From JAIVHC01 sp049975505 (lineage in GTDB: Bacteria > Desulfobacterota > Desulfuromonadia > Desulfuromonadales > Desulfuromonadaceae), in NCBI GenBank assembly GCA_049975505.1, contig JBNGCY010000004.1, positions 1 through 50,946 on the forward strand: 50,946 nt of DNA, read 5' to 3'. The translations under genes and the position numbers were made by a program. Shown here piece by piece: positions 23,349-32,202 of the stretch; position 1 is the first letter of the stretch, and each line of letters opens with the position of its first letter. Under the pieces are notes generated by a model. It saw only the letters and a program-made list of their open reading frames with translations, ran no database searches and had not been told where the DNA came from.

Positions 23349-25301
23349 ATGCAGCATAATACTGATAATGATCTGGGATTTTTGCGGGTGGCGGCAGCAT
23401 CTCCGGCCCTGCGTGTAGCGGATATTGAATACAACCTTGCCCGCATTGAAGATGTTATCCGGGAAGCGGACGAACATGGCGTTCAGGTGCTGGTCTTTCC
23501 GGAGCTGTGTCTGAGCGGATACACCTGTGCCGATCTTTTTTTTCAGCAGCTTCTGCTCGAACAGGTTGAGTCTGCCATTGTGCGCCTGGCCCGGCAGAGT
23601 TCCCGCTATCCTATGCTGATACTCGTGGGAGCGCCCCTAGAATTGGACGGGAAGCTGTACAACTGCGCGGTGGCCCTGAATCAGGGTGAAGTCATCGGCG
23701 TAGTGCCCAAGACCTTTATCCCCAACACCTATGAATTTTACGAAGAGCGCTGGTTTTCCAGCGCCCGCGACCGCACTGCGGATCAGATACACATCGGTGC
23801 CGGCAAGATCCCCTTTGGCGAAGATCTGCTCTTTACCCATCCCCAGTGGCGCGAGTGCTGTATCGGGGTCGAGATCTGTGAAGATGTATGGATCGCCAAT
23901 CCGGGCAGTGGCGACATGGCCCAGGCAGGGGCGACCCTGATCTGTAACCTCTCGGCGAGCCCGGAAATTCTGGGGAAGATGGAGTACCGCCGCCAACTTG
24001 TACAGGGGCAGTCAGCACGCTGCCTGAGCGGATATATGTATGCTTCCGCCGGAGCGGGGGAGTCAAGTACCGACCTGGTGTTTGCCGGGCACTGTCTTAT
24101 CGCCGAAAACGGCATTCTGCTGAACCAGAGCGAGCGCTTCAGCTTTGATACGCGCTGGATCAGTGCGGATATAGATGTGCAGCGCCTGAATCTGGAGCGG
24201 CGGCGCAACAACAGCTTTGCAGCGGCGCACACCCTGCGCTCATTCCGCCGTCTGTCCATTGAGGTTCGGGGGTGGGACAATCCCGTTCTGGAGCGCGAAG
24301 TGGTGCCCCATCCCTTTGTTCCGGCCGACAGTGCGAACCGTGCCGAGCGCTGTGAAGAGATTTTTGCCCTCCAGACCACGGCGCTGGCGAAACGTCTGCG
24401 GCATATCGGTTCCAGATGCGCGGTGGTGGGGCTCTCCGGGGGGCTGGACTCAACCCTGGCCCTGCTCGTGATGGTGCGGGCCTTTGATCTTCTTGAACTC
24501 GACCATCGCGGCATCGTGGGGGTGTGTATGCCTGGTTTCGGTACTACGCAGCGCACCCGGTCCAACGCGGAAAACCTGCTGGATCAACTCGGAGTAACCC
24601 GGCGCAGCATCAGTATCGATGCCGCAGTGCGCCAGCACTTCGCCGATATCGGTCACGATGAGTCCGTTCACGATGTAACCTATGAAAATGCCCAGGCGCG
24701 GGAACGCACCCAGATACTCATGGATATAGCCAACCAGCAAGGGGGCATAGTGATCGGAACCGGGGATCTCTCCGAGCTTGCGCTGGGGTGGTGCACCTAC
24801 AATGCCGATCATATGTCGATGTACAGTGTCAACTGCGGGGTGCCTAAAACCCTGGTACGTTACATGGTGGAGTGGTGTGCCGAAGAGCTGTTTTCCGAGC
24901 CGATCCGGGAGATTCTCGAAGATATCTGCGCCACCCCCATTTCGCCGGAACTCCTGCCGCCGGATGAAGGAGGTGAAATCCGCCAGGTCACCGAGGAGCA
25001 CGTGGGCCCCTATGAGTTGCACGATTTTTTCCTCTTTCATGTAGTGCGCAATCAGTTCGCTCCGCGCAAGGTATTCTATCTGGCGCGCTGCGCATTTGGC
25101 GAAAAATACTCCCCGGCCACCATTCAGCGCTGGCTGCGCAACTTTTACCTGCGCTTTTTTGCCCAGCAGTTCAAACGCTCCTGTCTTCCCGACGGCCCCA
25201 AGGTGGGGAGTGTCGCGCTCTCACCGCGTGGCGACTGGCGGATGCCCAGCGATGCGGTGGCGCAGAGCTGGCTTGCCGAGGTGGATGCCCTGGATGTGTG
25301 A
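23349..25301 (+). CDS. nadE: Glutamine-dependent NAD+ synthetase
   Basis: Makes NAD+ from deamido-NAD+, using ammonia tunnelled from glutamine. 650 aa. The N-terminal nitrilase-type amidase shows the catalytic triad E52 (FPELCLSGY), K121 (VPKTFIPNTYEFYEERWF) and C177 (IGVEICEDVW). The C-terminal synthetase has the P-loop GLSGGLDSTLAL (361-372) and GTGDLSELALGWCTYNADH. ATG at 23349 follows AAAGGGTG. The tail overlaps the rsmI start by eight bases. Confidence 0.97.
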   Translation: MQHNTDNDLGFLRVAAASPALRVADIEYNLARIEDVIREADEHGVQVLVFPELCLSGYTCADLFFQQLLLEQVESAIVRLARQSSRYPMLILVGAPLELDGKLYNCAVALNQGEVIGVVPKTFIPNTYEFYEERWFSSARDRTADQIHIGAGKIPFGEDLLFTHPQWRECCIGVEICEDVWIANPGSGDMAQAGATLICNLSASPEILGKMEYRRQLVQGQSARCLSGYMYASAGAGESSTDLVFAGHCLIAENGILLNQSERFSFDTRWISADIDVQRLNLERRRNNSFAAAHTLRSFRRLSIEVRGWDNPVLEREVVPHPFVPADSANRAERCEEIFALQTTALAKRLRHIGSRCAVVGLSGGLDSTLALLVMVRAFDLLELDHRGIVGVCMPGFGTTQRTRSNAENLLDQLGVTRRSISIDAAVRQHFADIGHDESVHDVTYENAQARERTQILMDIANQQGGIVIGTGDLSELALGWCTYNADHMSMYSVNCGVPKTLVRYMVEWCAEELFSEPIREILEDICATPISPELLPPDEGGEIRQVTEEHVGPYELHDFFLFHVVRNQFAPRKVFYLARCAFGEKYSPATIQRWLRNFYLRFFAQQFKRSCLPDGPKVGSVALSPRGDWRMPSDAVAQSWLAEVDALDV

Positions 25302-26169
25302 GCCGGAGAACGAACAAAACGGGGGAGCCGGAGTTTTATATCTGGTGGCAACCCCGATCGGCAATCTGGAAGACATGACCTGGCGCGCGGTGCGCATCCT
25401 CTCCGAAGTCGATCTGATTGCGGCTGAAGATACGCGCCACAGCCGCAAGCTGTGTGCCCATTTCGGCATTTCCACCCCGTTGACTTCGTGTTTTGCCCAC
25501 AATGAAGCGCATAAGGGCGAATACCTCGTGCAGCGCCTGCAGCAGGGGGATAATCTCGCCTTTATCAGTGATGCCGGAACCCCGGGGATATCCGATCCCG
25601 GCGTGGTGCTGGTGCAACAGTGTATCACCGCCGGGATTCAGGTAGTGCCCGTGCCCGGGGCGAGTGCGGTAGTCACGGCTCTGAGCGTTTCCGGGCTGCC
25701 GACAGAGATGTTTACCTTCGCGGGTTTTGTGCCCGCTAAAAAGAAACAGCGTGAGACTTTTCTGCAGCGCTGGGGGACGCTGGAGCATACCCTGATCGTC
25801 TATGAAGCGCCTCATCGTCTTGTGGCGTGTCTGGAGGATATATGTGCCGTATTGGGTGCCGGGCGCGAGCTGGTGGTTGCGCGCGAGCTGACCAAGGTGC
25901 ATGAAGAGCTGTTTCGCGGAACTGCACACACAGCGCTGGAGCACTTCATCGCCCACCGCGTCAGAGGAGAGATTGTCCTTCTGTTTGCGCCCCAGCCTGC
26001 CAACGAGGTTGATGAAGATATCCGGACCACGATTGCACGTCTGCTCAATGAGGAACCCAGCCCCTCGGTACGCCGGATCTCGAAGGAGGTTGCCCGGCAA
26101 CACCCGGTTTCAGCGAGTGAGGCGTATGCTCTGGTGCTCGAAGTACGCCAGAACTTTCAGGGGACGTGA
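25294..26169 (+). CDS. rsmI: 16S rRNA (cytidine1402-2'-O)-methyltransferase
   Basis: Tetrapyrrole-methylase-fold enzyme that 2'-O-methylates C1402 in the ribosomal decoding centre. 291 aa. Signatures are LYLVATPIGNLEDMTWRAV, AAEDTRHSRKLCAHFGI, NLAFISDAGTPGISDPG, VPVPGASAVVTALSVSGLP and YEAPHRLVACLEDI. ATG 25294 follows GAGGTGG and overlaps nadE by eight bases. The frame extends further upstream inside nadE, but that part is not homologous. It converges on acyP, 12 bp away. Confidence 0.96.
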   Translation: MCEPENEQNGGAGVLYLVATPIGNLEDMTWRAVRILSEVDLIAAEDTRHSRKLCAHFGISTPLTSCFAHNEAHKGEYLVQRLQQGDNLAFISDAGTPGISDPGVVLVQQCITAGIQVVPVPGASAVVTALSVSGLPTEMFTFAGFVPAKKKQRETFLQRWGTLEHTLIVYEAPHRLVACLEDICAVLGAGRELVVARELTKVHEELFRGTAHTALEHFIAHRVRGEIVLLFAPQPANEVDEDIRTTIARLLNEEPSPSVRRISKEVARQHPVSASEAYALVLEVRQNFQGT

Positions 26170-26181
26170 TTTTGTAATTGC

Positions 26182-26460
26182 CTAGTAGCGGATATCGAAG
26201 GAGGAAAACTCGTCGCAGCAGGGGGTGATGTCGATGCCGATGTGCTCCACCCGGGCGCGCGGTGGCCCGGTGCGGCAGGCGTTGATGGCACTCTGCACCA
26301 GATCCTCTTCTCCTTCGAGTACCGCCTCCACACTTCCATCCAGAAGATTGCGCACCCAGCCGGTAAGTCCCAGGGAGCGTGCGGTATCCAGAGTGAAGGC
26401 GCGGTATCCCACGCCCTGTACCAGACCTTGAACTTTGATGTATGCTTTTATTTTTGCCAT
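26182..26460 (-). CDS. acyP: Acylphosphatase
   Basis: Small enzyme that hydrolyses acyl phosphates. 92 aa, with the two signatures VQGVGYRAF (R20 binds phosphate) and GWVRNLLDGSVE (N38 orients water). ATG 26460 has GGAG ten bases upstream and lies 17 bp after the end of ligA, so the two are probably one transcript. Confidence 0.95.
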   Translation of the reverse strand: MAKIKAYIKVQGLVQGVGYRAFTLDTARSLGLTGWVRNLLDGSVEAVLEGEEDLVQSAINACRTGPPRARVEHIGIDITPCCDEFSSFDIRY

Positions 26461-26477
26461 ATCGATTCAACTCCGAC

Positions 26478-28490
26478 TTAGTCTTCTGTTTTAATCCGGG
26501 CGCGGAACTGCCCTTCATCCAGCAGCTCTATCCCCAGTTGCTCTGCTTTGTCCTTCTTGCTCCCGGGGTTTTCACCTACGACCACAAAAGCGGTATTTTT
26601 ACTCACACTGCCGCTCACCTTGCCCCCCTGGCTTTCCACCAGATGCTTCGCTTCAGTGCGACTCATCCCCTCCAGGGTGCCGGTAATTACAACACTCATG
26701 CCGCTGAATGCACCCTGCTGCGTGCGGGGAGTGCGTGCAGACGGGCGTACTCCGAGCTGGTGCAGGCGCGCGAGCACCTCGCGATTTGCAGAGCTGGTGA
26801 AAAAGTGCTCCACACTTGCGGCTATCTGCGGGCCGATCTCGTGGATTTCCTTCAGGGTTTCAGCATCGGCCTGCTGCAGAGCCTCCAGAGTGCCGAATTC
26901 GCGCGCAAGAATTTTGGCCGCGTGTTCTCCTACATGGCGGATTCCCAGCCCGGTGAGAAGCTGATGCAGGGGACGGTTTTTGCTCACCTCTATGGCAGAG
27001 AGGATGTTGTGCGCTTTCTTTTCGCCCATGCGTTTGAGTTTAAGCAGATTGCCGGCATCGAGGGTGTAGAGGTCGGCGATGTTTGCAACCAGTCTGGCTT
27101 CGACAAGCTGGACTATCAATTTCTCCCCGATGCCGTCGATATCCATGGCCTGGCGCGAGACAAAATGCTTTAAACGCCCCACCAGCTGTGCCGGACAATT
27201 CAGCCCCTGACAGCGCGGAACCACCTCGTCGGGAAGTTTCACCACCGGTGCTCCGCACACCGGGCACTGCTCCGGCATGGGGATCTGTCGCTCTTCTCCG
27301 GTGCGCTTAGCGGTGATAACTCTGACCACATCGGGGATCACGTCTCCGGCGCGCTCCACGACAACATGATCGCCAATGCGCAGATCCAGACGTTCAATTT
27401 CATCCCAGTTGTGCAGGCTGGCGCGGGAGATGGTCACTCCGCCCACTTTTACCGGATGCAGACGCGCAACCGGGGTGATGGCGCCGGTGCGTCCCACCTG
27501 CAGATGCACATCTTCAAGGGTGGTTTCAGCCTGGCGAGCGGCAAACTTGTACGCAATGGCCCAGCGGGGTGCGCGTGAGGTGGTGCCCAGGTTGTGCTGC
27601 GCCGCCAGGCTGTTGACTTTCACCACTACGCCGTCGATTTCGTAGGGGAGATGATCGCGTCCGGCGTTGAGCTCAGCGCACAGTTCGATTACATCATCCA
27701 TAGCGGATTTGAGATACAGATGATCTTCATTGATGCGCAGCCCCCAGTGTCTGAGGCGGTGCAGCAATTCTTTCTGGGTCGGAGGCAGTTTACCGCGCAC
27801 GATTTCGGCCCCGTAGCAGAAGATATTGAGCGGGCGTTTCGCGGTTTCACGCGGATCGAGCTGGCGCAGACTTCCGGACGTGGCATTGCGCGGGTTGGCA
27901 AAGGCAGGCAGCCCTTCTTCTTCACGCTGGGCGTTGTATTCCCGAAAGGTGTCTAACTCCATATACACCTCGCCGCGAACCTCCAGCACTTCGGGAAAGT
28001 CATGCTGAAGTTGCAGAGGAATAGAGGCGATAGTCCGGATATTGCTGGTGATATCCTCGCCCCGGATTCCATTGCCCCGGGTCGCTCCGCGTACCAGTTT
28101 GCCCTGTTCGTAGGTCAGAGCTACGGCAACGCCGTCCATCTTCAGTTCGCATAGGTACTCGGTGGCCTCGGGCTCAGCGGTGCGCACGCGGCGTTCAAAA
28201 TCATGCAGTTGCGCGGCATTAAAGGCGTTGTCGAGGGAGTACATGGGGGCTATGTGCTCCACCGTGGTGAACTTCTCCAGGGGTTCGGCTCCCACGCGCT
28301 GAGATGGGGAGTAAGGGGTCACCAGCTCCGGATGCCGGCGTTCAAGTTCCAGGAGTTCCTGAAACAGGGCATCGTATTCGGCATCGGTGATTTCAGGGGC
28401 AGAGTAGGCGTAGTAGAGGATATTGTGGTGCTGAATTTGCGCACTTAACTCGCGATGACGCTGTGCCGGGTCGTAGTGTTCCGTTGCCAT
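26478..28490 (-). CDS. ligA: NAD-dependent DNA ligase
   Basis: Seals nicks in DNA using NAD+. 670 aa, full length. Domain order: Ia region with YYAYSAPEITDAEYD; adenylation domain with ELKMDGVAV (adenylated K117) and VRGATRGNG; OB fold; four-cysteine zinc site (CPVCGAP ... CQGLNCP); helix-hairpin-helix region; BRCT domain at the end (GMSVVITGTLEGMSRTEAKHL). ATG 28490 follows ACAGG. It lies upstream of acyP on the same strand. Confidence 0.98.
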   Translation of the reverse strand: MATEHYDPAQRHRELSAQIQHHNILYYAYSAPEITDAEYDALFQELLELERRHPELVTPYSPSQRVGAEPLEKFTTVEHIAPMYSLDNAFNAAQLHDFERRVRTAEPEATEYLCELKMDGVAVALTYEQGKLVRGATRGNGIRGEDITSNIRTIASIPLQLQHDFPEVLEVRGEVYMELDTFREYNAQREEEGLPAFANPRNATSGSLRQLDPRETAKRPLNIFCYGAEIVRGKLPPTQKELLHRLRHWGLRINEDHLYLKSAMDDVIELCAELNAGRDHLPYEIDGVVVKVNSLAAQHNLGTTSRAPRWAIAYKFAARQAETTLEDVHLQVGRTGAITPVARLHPVKVGGVTISRASLHNWDEIERLDLRIGDHVVVERAGDVIPDVVRVITAKRTGEERQIPMPEQCPVCGAPVVKLPDEVVPRCQGLNCPAQLVGRLKHFVSRQAMDIDGIGEKLIVQLVEARLVANIADLYTLDAGNLLKLKRMGEKKAHNILSAIEVSKNRPLHQLLTGLGIRHVGEHAAKILAREFGTLEALQQADAETLKEIHEIGPQIAASVEHFFTSSANREVLARLHQLGVRPSARTPRTQQGAFSGMSVVITGTLEGMSRTEAKHLVESQGGKVSGSVSKNTAFVVVGENPGSKKDKAEQLGIELLDEGQFRARIKTED

Positions 28491-28642
28491 AAAGCCTGTT
28501 CCACTATGGGTTTAATAAAAAATTGGGTAACAACTTTTTGCGCTGGATGGAAAAAGCCGTGATTCCCGGTTTTGGGGACGCTCCCGCACCGATCAGTGCT
28601 TGTCTTAAGGCTATGTAATTATCCACCACCACTATTTGCAGA

Positions 28643-28753
28643 GGCTTGTGGCACCCATGGAAAGGACGACTTGCGCCACGGACGGCGACAGTCGAACGGC
28701 CATGGACGGCCCCGATCCCAAACAGTCGTGTCTGGAATGGGTGTCACAAGGCC
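28643..28753. repeat. Palindromic intergenic repeat, copy 3 (opposite orientation)
   Basis: A 111-bp core, reverse complement of copy 1, from GGCTTGTGG to TCACAAGGCC. It includes the CGACAGTCGAACGGCCATGG block and CCCAAACAGTCGTGTC. Right flank CCTTACTGAACGGTTAC and left flank TATCCACCACCACT both match the flanks of copy 1 in reverse. It lies in the 461-bp gap between ligA and the CNNM gene (divergent). Apart from the repeat and a predicted promoter at 28869, that gap shows nothing recognised. Confidence 0.9.
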
Positions 28754-28868
28754 TTACTGAACGGTTACAAGGCTATTTCAAATTGAGTCAGACAGTTGCT
28801 GCGATGGTTGCAGTTCAGTATGTCCCTTGAAAGTCTTGATGATAACCTGCAGAACGCAGATGTGCCAA

Positions 28869-28898
28869 TTGCTTTTTTCCCCGGTGCTGGGATACAAT
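28869..28898 (+). promoter_or_regulatory. Predicted sigma-70 promoter of the CNNM/CorC gene
   Basis: TTGCTT, an 18-base spacer and TACAAT, ending 53 bp before the start codon of the downstream gene. Confidence 0.45.
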
Positions 28899-28951
28899 AC
28901 CCGCGTTTTCATGTCGCGATAACTACCCCACCGGAGCTCTAGAGAAGCGTT

Positions 28952-30205
28952 ATGTCGGATAATATGTGGTTTGATGTGGCCGTTATGGGGCTGTTGTTTA
29001 TGCTTTCGGCTTTTTTTTCCGGTTCGGAAACGGCATTAATGGCATTGGATCGCAGTCGTGTGCGCTATCTGGTGGAAAAAAAGCGTTCCGGTGCAGCTGA
29101 TCTGGAGAAAATGCTCAGCCACCCGGATCGTCTTCTGGGTGGCCTGCTGATCGGAAACAATATTGTTAACATCGCTCTGTCCGTTTTGGCGACCACCTTC
29201 TTCGTTCGCTTGTATGGAGAGCGCGGTGATCTCTTGACCATAGCGATTTTAACCCCCATGGTTTTGATTGTTTCAGAAGTGTGCCCAAAAACTATTGCGG
29301 CGCGGCGCGCAGAAGTGGTTTCTTTTTTAGTCCTGCGACCTATCAAGGTCGTTTTGTTTTTATTGGGTCCCTTGATTTGGTTTGTGACCAGGTTTTCTGC
29401 GGTGCTGACAAAATTATTGAAAGCCGATACTGAACATCCACATCTGTCAGCAGATGAAATTCAGACCTTGATTGCTCTGGGGGCAAAAGCAGGATCACTC
29501 CCCGGTGAGCAGCACAAAATGCTGCACGGAGTGTTTGAGCTGGCGCAGATCCGGGTGCGCGATGTGATGATCCCCCGCACAGAAGTGGACGGTGTGGAGT
29601 TCAGCGCAGGTTTTCCCGAAATCCTGGCGCAGATTACCGCATCCACCCATTCACGTTTTCCGGTATACGATGGCGATGCCGATAATATCGTGGGATTGAT
29701 CCATTCCAAGGATATCCTGCGTTACATCGATAAACCCCATGAGTTCGATATGCTGAAAGTGATGCGGGAACCCTATTTTGTCCCCGAGGCGAAGCAGGTC
29801 CAGGCTCTGCTTCAGGCTTTCCGCCGCCGCCGCGTTCACCTGGCTGTAGTGCTGGATGAATACGGCGGGGTAGAGGGGATAGTCACCCTCGAAGATGTTC
29901 TTGAGGAGATTGTGGGGGAAATCCAGGATGAATATGACATTGAGGAACCTGGTATCACCGCCATGGGGGAAGGGCGCTACCTTATCGATGGTGGCATTTC
30001 TCTACGCGTGTTCAATCGGCGTTTCAATCTGGATATAAACGAAGAGGAGGCCACCACTGTTGCCGGTCTCATGCTTTCAAAACTTGGTCAGATCCCTGAA
30101 GAGGGGCAAAGTTGCCGGATCGACAACATGACACTCACGGCCCATAAGGTGGTTATGCATCGCATTGAATTGATAGAACTTCAGCTTCCTTCCGCCACCA
30201 ACTGA
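28952..30205 (+). CDS. CNNM/CorC-family membrane protein with tandem CBS domains
   Basis: HlyC/CorC (YfjD/CNNM-like) protein, 417 aa, implicated in Mg2+/Co2+ efflux or homeostasis. The DUF21 domain covers residues 1-180, with membrane segments and the early FFSGSETALMALDRSRVRYL signature and GGLLIGNNIVNIALS. The CBS pair covers about 195-325, with RDVMIPRTEVDG and LAVVLDEYGGVEGIVTLEDVLEEIVGEIQDE. The C-terminal CorC_HlyC domain extends to the end. ATG 28952 lies after GGAGCTCTAGAGAAGCG. It appears monocistronic: the dcw promoter is downstream, and the 579-bp gap between holds a repeat, an assembly gap and that promoter. Confidence 0.93.
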   Translation: MSDNMWFDVAVMGLLFMLSAFFSGSETALMALDRSRVRYLVEKKRSGAADLEKMLSHPDRLLGGLLIGNNIVNIALSVLATTFFVRLYGERGDLLTIAILTPMVLIVSEVCPKTIAARRAEVVSFLVLRPIKVVLFLLGPLIWFVTRFSAVLTKLLKADTEHPHLSADEIQTLIALGAKAGSLPGEQHKMLHGVFELAQIRVRDVMIPRTEVDGVEFSAGFPEILAQITASTHSRFPVYDGDADNIVGLIHSKDILRYIDKPHEFDMLKVMREPYFVPEAKQVQALLQAFRRRRVHLAVVLDEYGGVEGIVTLEDVLEEIVGEIQDEYDIEEPGITAMGEGRYLIDGGISLRVFNRRFNLDINEEEATTVAGLMLSKLGQIPEEGQSCRIDNMTLTAHKVVMHRIELIELQLPSATN

Positions 30206-30290
30206 TATGCGCGAAAATTCTCCGGCCCATCCCGTCTGAAAAAAGATTATCCTCTGAGCCTCTTGCAAAAAGCTGAAAAACCCAGTGCCC

Positions 30291-30318
30291 GTCATTCCCG
30301 CGCAGGCGGGGATCCAGA
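30291..30318. repeat. GTCATTCCCGC-type repeat, left of assembly gap
   Basis: A 28-bp unit starting GTCATTCCCGCGCAGGCGGG and ending GATCCAGA, identical to the unit at 30419. It holds a small CCCGC/GCGGG hairpin. Units of this look are widespread REP-like elements in Proteobacteria-type genomes. Confidence 0.85.
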
Positions 30319-30418
30319 NNNNNNNNNNNNNNNNNNNNNNNNNNNNNNNNNNNNNNNNNNNNNNNNNNNNNNNNNNNNNNNNNNNNNNNNNNNNNNNNNN
30401 NNNNNNNNNNNNNNNNNN
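30319..30418. other. Assembly gap (100 N)
   Basis: Exactly 100 N, a conventional placeholder, so the real length is unknown. The same 28-bp repeat lies on both sides, so the missing sequence is probably more copies of that repeat that the assembler could not resolve. Confidence 0.97.
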
Positions 30419-30446
30419 GTCATTCCCGCGCAGGCGGGGATCCAGA
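30419..30446. repeat. GTCATTCCCGC-type repeat, right of assembly gap
   Basis: Identical 28-bp unit to that at 30291-30318, in the same orientation, starting at the first base after the gap. Confidence 0.85.
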
Positions 30447-30703
30447 AGATCTCGGGTCTGACTCAAAAACTGGATCTGCGTTTTCATGAGGATGACGACT
30501 TTTGCAGGAGTCTCCTCTTTCTCCCTGCATTTGTATTTGTGTGATCCCCGGTTTCGCTATTCTCCCTCCCCTCCCATTTTTCAGGAAGAGTATTCTTTCC
30601 TGCCTCTGGGTGCCTGAGATTTTCGATCCCAACCCCTCAAAGTTTCCCGATTTTCTTTGTGGAAAAATATTCCACGCATATCTGATTTAATCTCTCTCAT
30701 ATC

Positions 30704-30732
30704 TTGACACACCTGTCAGGCGGAGATATAGT
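30704..30732 (+). promoter_or_regulatory. dcw cluster promoter
   Basis: TTGACA (30704-30709), a 17-base spacer and TATAGT (30727-30732), predicting a start of transcription near 30739 and a leader of about 46 bases before mraZ. The sequence TTGACACACCTGT across the -35 mirrors ACAGGTGTCAA at 30740-30750, so a regulator binding the downstream repeats might also contact the -35. Confidence 0.85.
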
Positions 30733-30741
30733 CGCATCTAC

Positions 30742-30777
30742 AGGTGTCAAAAGGTGTCAAAAGGTGTAATAAGGGGT
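30742..30777 (+). promoter_or_regulatory. MraZ-type operator: 10-bp direct repeats
   Basis: GGTGT recurs at 30743, 30753 and 30763, with a variant GGGGT at 30773: one unit per helical turn. MraZ is known to bind short G-rich repeats spaced by about 10 bp between its own promoter and start codon, so autoregulation is likely. The last unit coincides with the AAGGGG ribosome site of mraZ. Confidence 0.75.
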
Positions 30778-30784
30778 ATGAAGA

Positions 30785-31228
30785 GTGGGGCTTACGGGTG
30801 AGTTCTTCAACAATATAGATGCAAAGGGGCGCTTGAGCATTCCGGCGAAAATGCGCGCTCTGTTGCAGGAAGAATTCGGCGACAGTGAACTTGTAGTCAC
30901 GCGCACCAGCGAAGCGCTTGTAGCCTACCCCTTGTCACGCTGGGAAAAGATAAAGGCAGAGGTCGAAGCCATGCCCAACGGGGCGGATAAGGATGTTATC
31001 TACCGCAGCCGTATCAGCCCCGCAGCGCAAAGTGGCTTTGATTCCCAGGGGCGTATTGCAATCCCGGCATCGTTGCGCTCAATTGCGCGTCTGGAAAAAG
31101 AGGTGGTTATTGTCGGCCTCTCAGACAAAATTGAGCTCTGGAGCCATGTGCGCTTCGTAGAGCAGATGGAGCGTTCAGAAGAGCGTCTGCGTAATATGAC
31201 GGACAAGCTCGGCGAGTTGGGATTCTGA
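30785..31228 (+). CDS. mraZ: Transcriptional regulator MraZ
   Basis: AbrB-like DNA-binding protein that controls the dcw operon it leads. 147 aa, with the two tandem SpoVT/AbrB-like repeats: the first around FFNNIDAKGRLSIPAKMRA, the second around SGFDSQGRIAIPASLRSIA. The start is GTG 30785, eight bases after AAGGGG. The stop TGA shares its last base with the rsmH ATG (TGATG). Confidence 0.96.
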   Translation: MGLTGEFFNNIDAKGRLSIPAKMRALLQEEFGDSELVVTRTSEALVAYPLSRWEKIKAEVEAMPNGADKDVIYRSRISPAAQSGFDSQGRIAIPASLRSIARLEKEVVIVGLSDKIELWSHVRFVEQMERSEERLRNMTDKLGELGF

Positions 31229-32202
31229 TGGATGACGTGGCTGATTTCAGACATGAGCCCGTTCTGCTCGGTGAAGTGCTAACCCTGCTGAATCTGCGTC
31301 CTGGCGCTTTTGTGGTGGATGGAACCCTCGGAGGCGGCGGACACAGTTTTCACATTCTGCAAGCCACCGCACCGGATGGGCGGCTTCTCGGGCTGGATCG
31401 CGACACGCGCGCCCTGAAAGCAGCGGCACAGCGGTTGGCTCCATTCGGGGAGCGCGTCACCCTGCGGCAGGCGAATTTTTCCGCCATCGCAACAGTTCTC
31501 AGGCAGGAGGATATTGGCGGATGTGATGCGGTGGTTCTCGATCTCGGGGTTTCCTCACATCAGCTCGACTGCGCCGAGCGCGGTTTTTCGTTTCAGCATG
31601 ATGCACCCCTGGATATGCGTATGAATCAGGCTGAAGGGATGACAGCGCAGGAGGTTGTGAATGAATACTCTCCCGCAGAACTCGTGCGCATCTTCAAGGA
31701 GTATGGAGAAGAGCGCTGGGCCAAACGGATTGCGCGCCGGATCGAGCAGGTACGCAGGGATACGCCGATCCATTCGACCCTGCAGTTGGCGCAACTGATA
31801 AAGGATGCGGTTCCCACAGGCAGGCAGCCGCAACGCATTCACCCCGCCACCCGGGTGTTTCAGGCGTTGCGTATCCATGTCAACGATGAGCTCGGGCATC
31901 TCAAAGCCGGGCTCGAACAGGCCGTAAACGTACTCAACCCCGGAGGGGTGCTGGCGGTTATAAGTTTTCACTCCCTTGAGGATCGGATAGTAAAGCAGTT
32001 TTTCCGCGCTCAGGCACAAACATGTGAATGTCCACCGCGTCTGCCGGTGTGTGCATGCGGCAAACAGGCGCGGGTAAAAATACTCACCCGCCGGGGAGTG
32101 CGGGCCGGAGAAGAAGAGATGGCGTCCAACCCCAGAGCACGCAGCGCGATATTGCGCGGGGTCGAAAAGCTGGAGCAGTGTGAAAGTAAGGAGGAACGAT
32201 AA
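31228..32202 (+). CDS. rsmH: 16S rRNA (cytosine1402-N4)-methyltransferase
   Basis: Also called MraW; N4-methylates C1402, the same nucleotide that RsmI (25294-26169) 2'-O-methylates, so both enzymes of this modification are in the window. 324 aa. Signatures are HEPVLLGEVL, DGTLGGGGHS (SAM site), LDRDTRALKAA, LDLGVSSHQLD, and late HPATRVFQALRIHVNDEL and SFHSLEDRIVKQFF. ATG 31228 overlaps the mraZ stop; the TAA stop overlaps the ftsL ATG. Confidence 0.97.
   Translation: MDDVADFRHEPVLLGEVLTLLNLRPGAFVVDGTLGGGGHSFHILQATAPDGRLLGLDRDTRALKAAAQRLAPFGERVTLRQANFSAIATVLRQEDIGGCDAVVLDLGVSSHQLDCAERGFSFQHDAPLDMRMNQAEGMTAQEVVNEYSPAELVRIFKEYGEERWAKRIARRIEQVRRDTPIHSTLQLAQLIKDAVPTGRQPQRIHPATRVFQALRIHVNDELGHLKAGLEQAVNVLNPGGVLAVISFHSLEDRIVKQFFRAQAQTCECPPRLPVCACGKQARVKILTRRGVRAGEEEMASNPRARSAILRGVEKLEQCESKEER

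Noticed and set aside
28572..28830. Small plus-strand frames of 62-64 codons between ligA and the CNNM gene
   Set aside because: They lie largely within repeat copy 3 and have no independent support as genes; the shared peptide is reported as a finding instead.
30742..30777. Short tandem repeats as a possible CRISPR remnant
   Set aside because: Units are 10 bp with no spacers and sit between a promoter and mraZ, which is the known layout of an MraZ operator.
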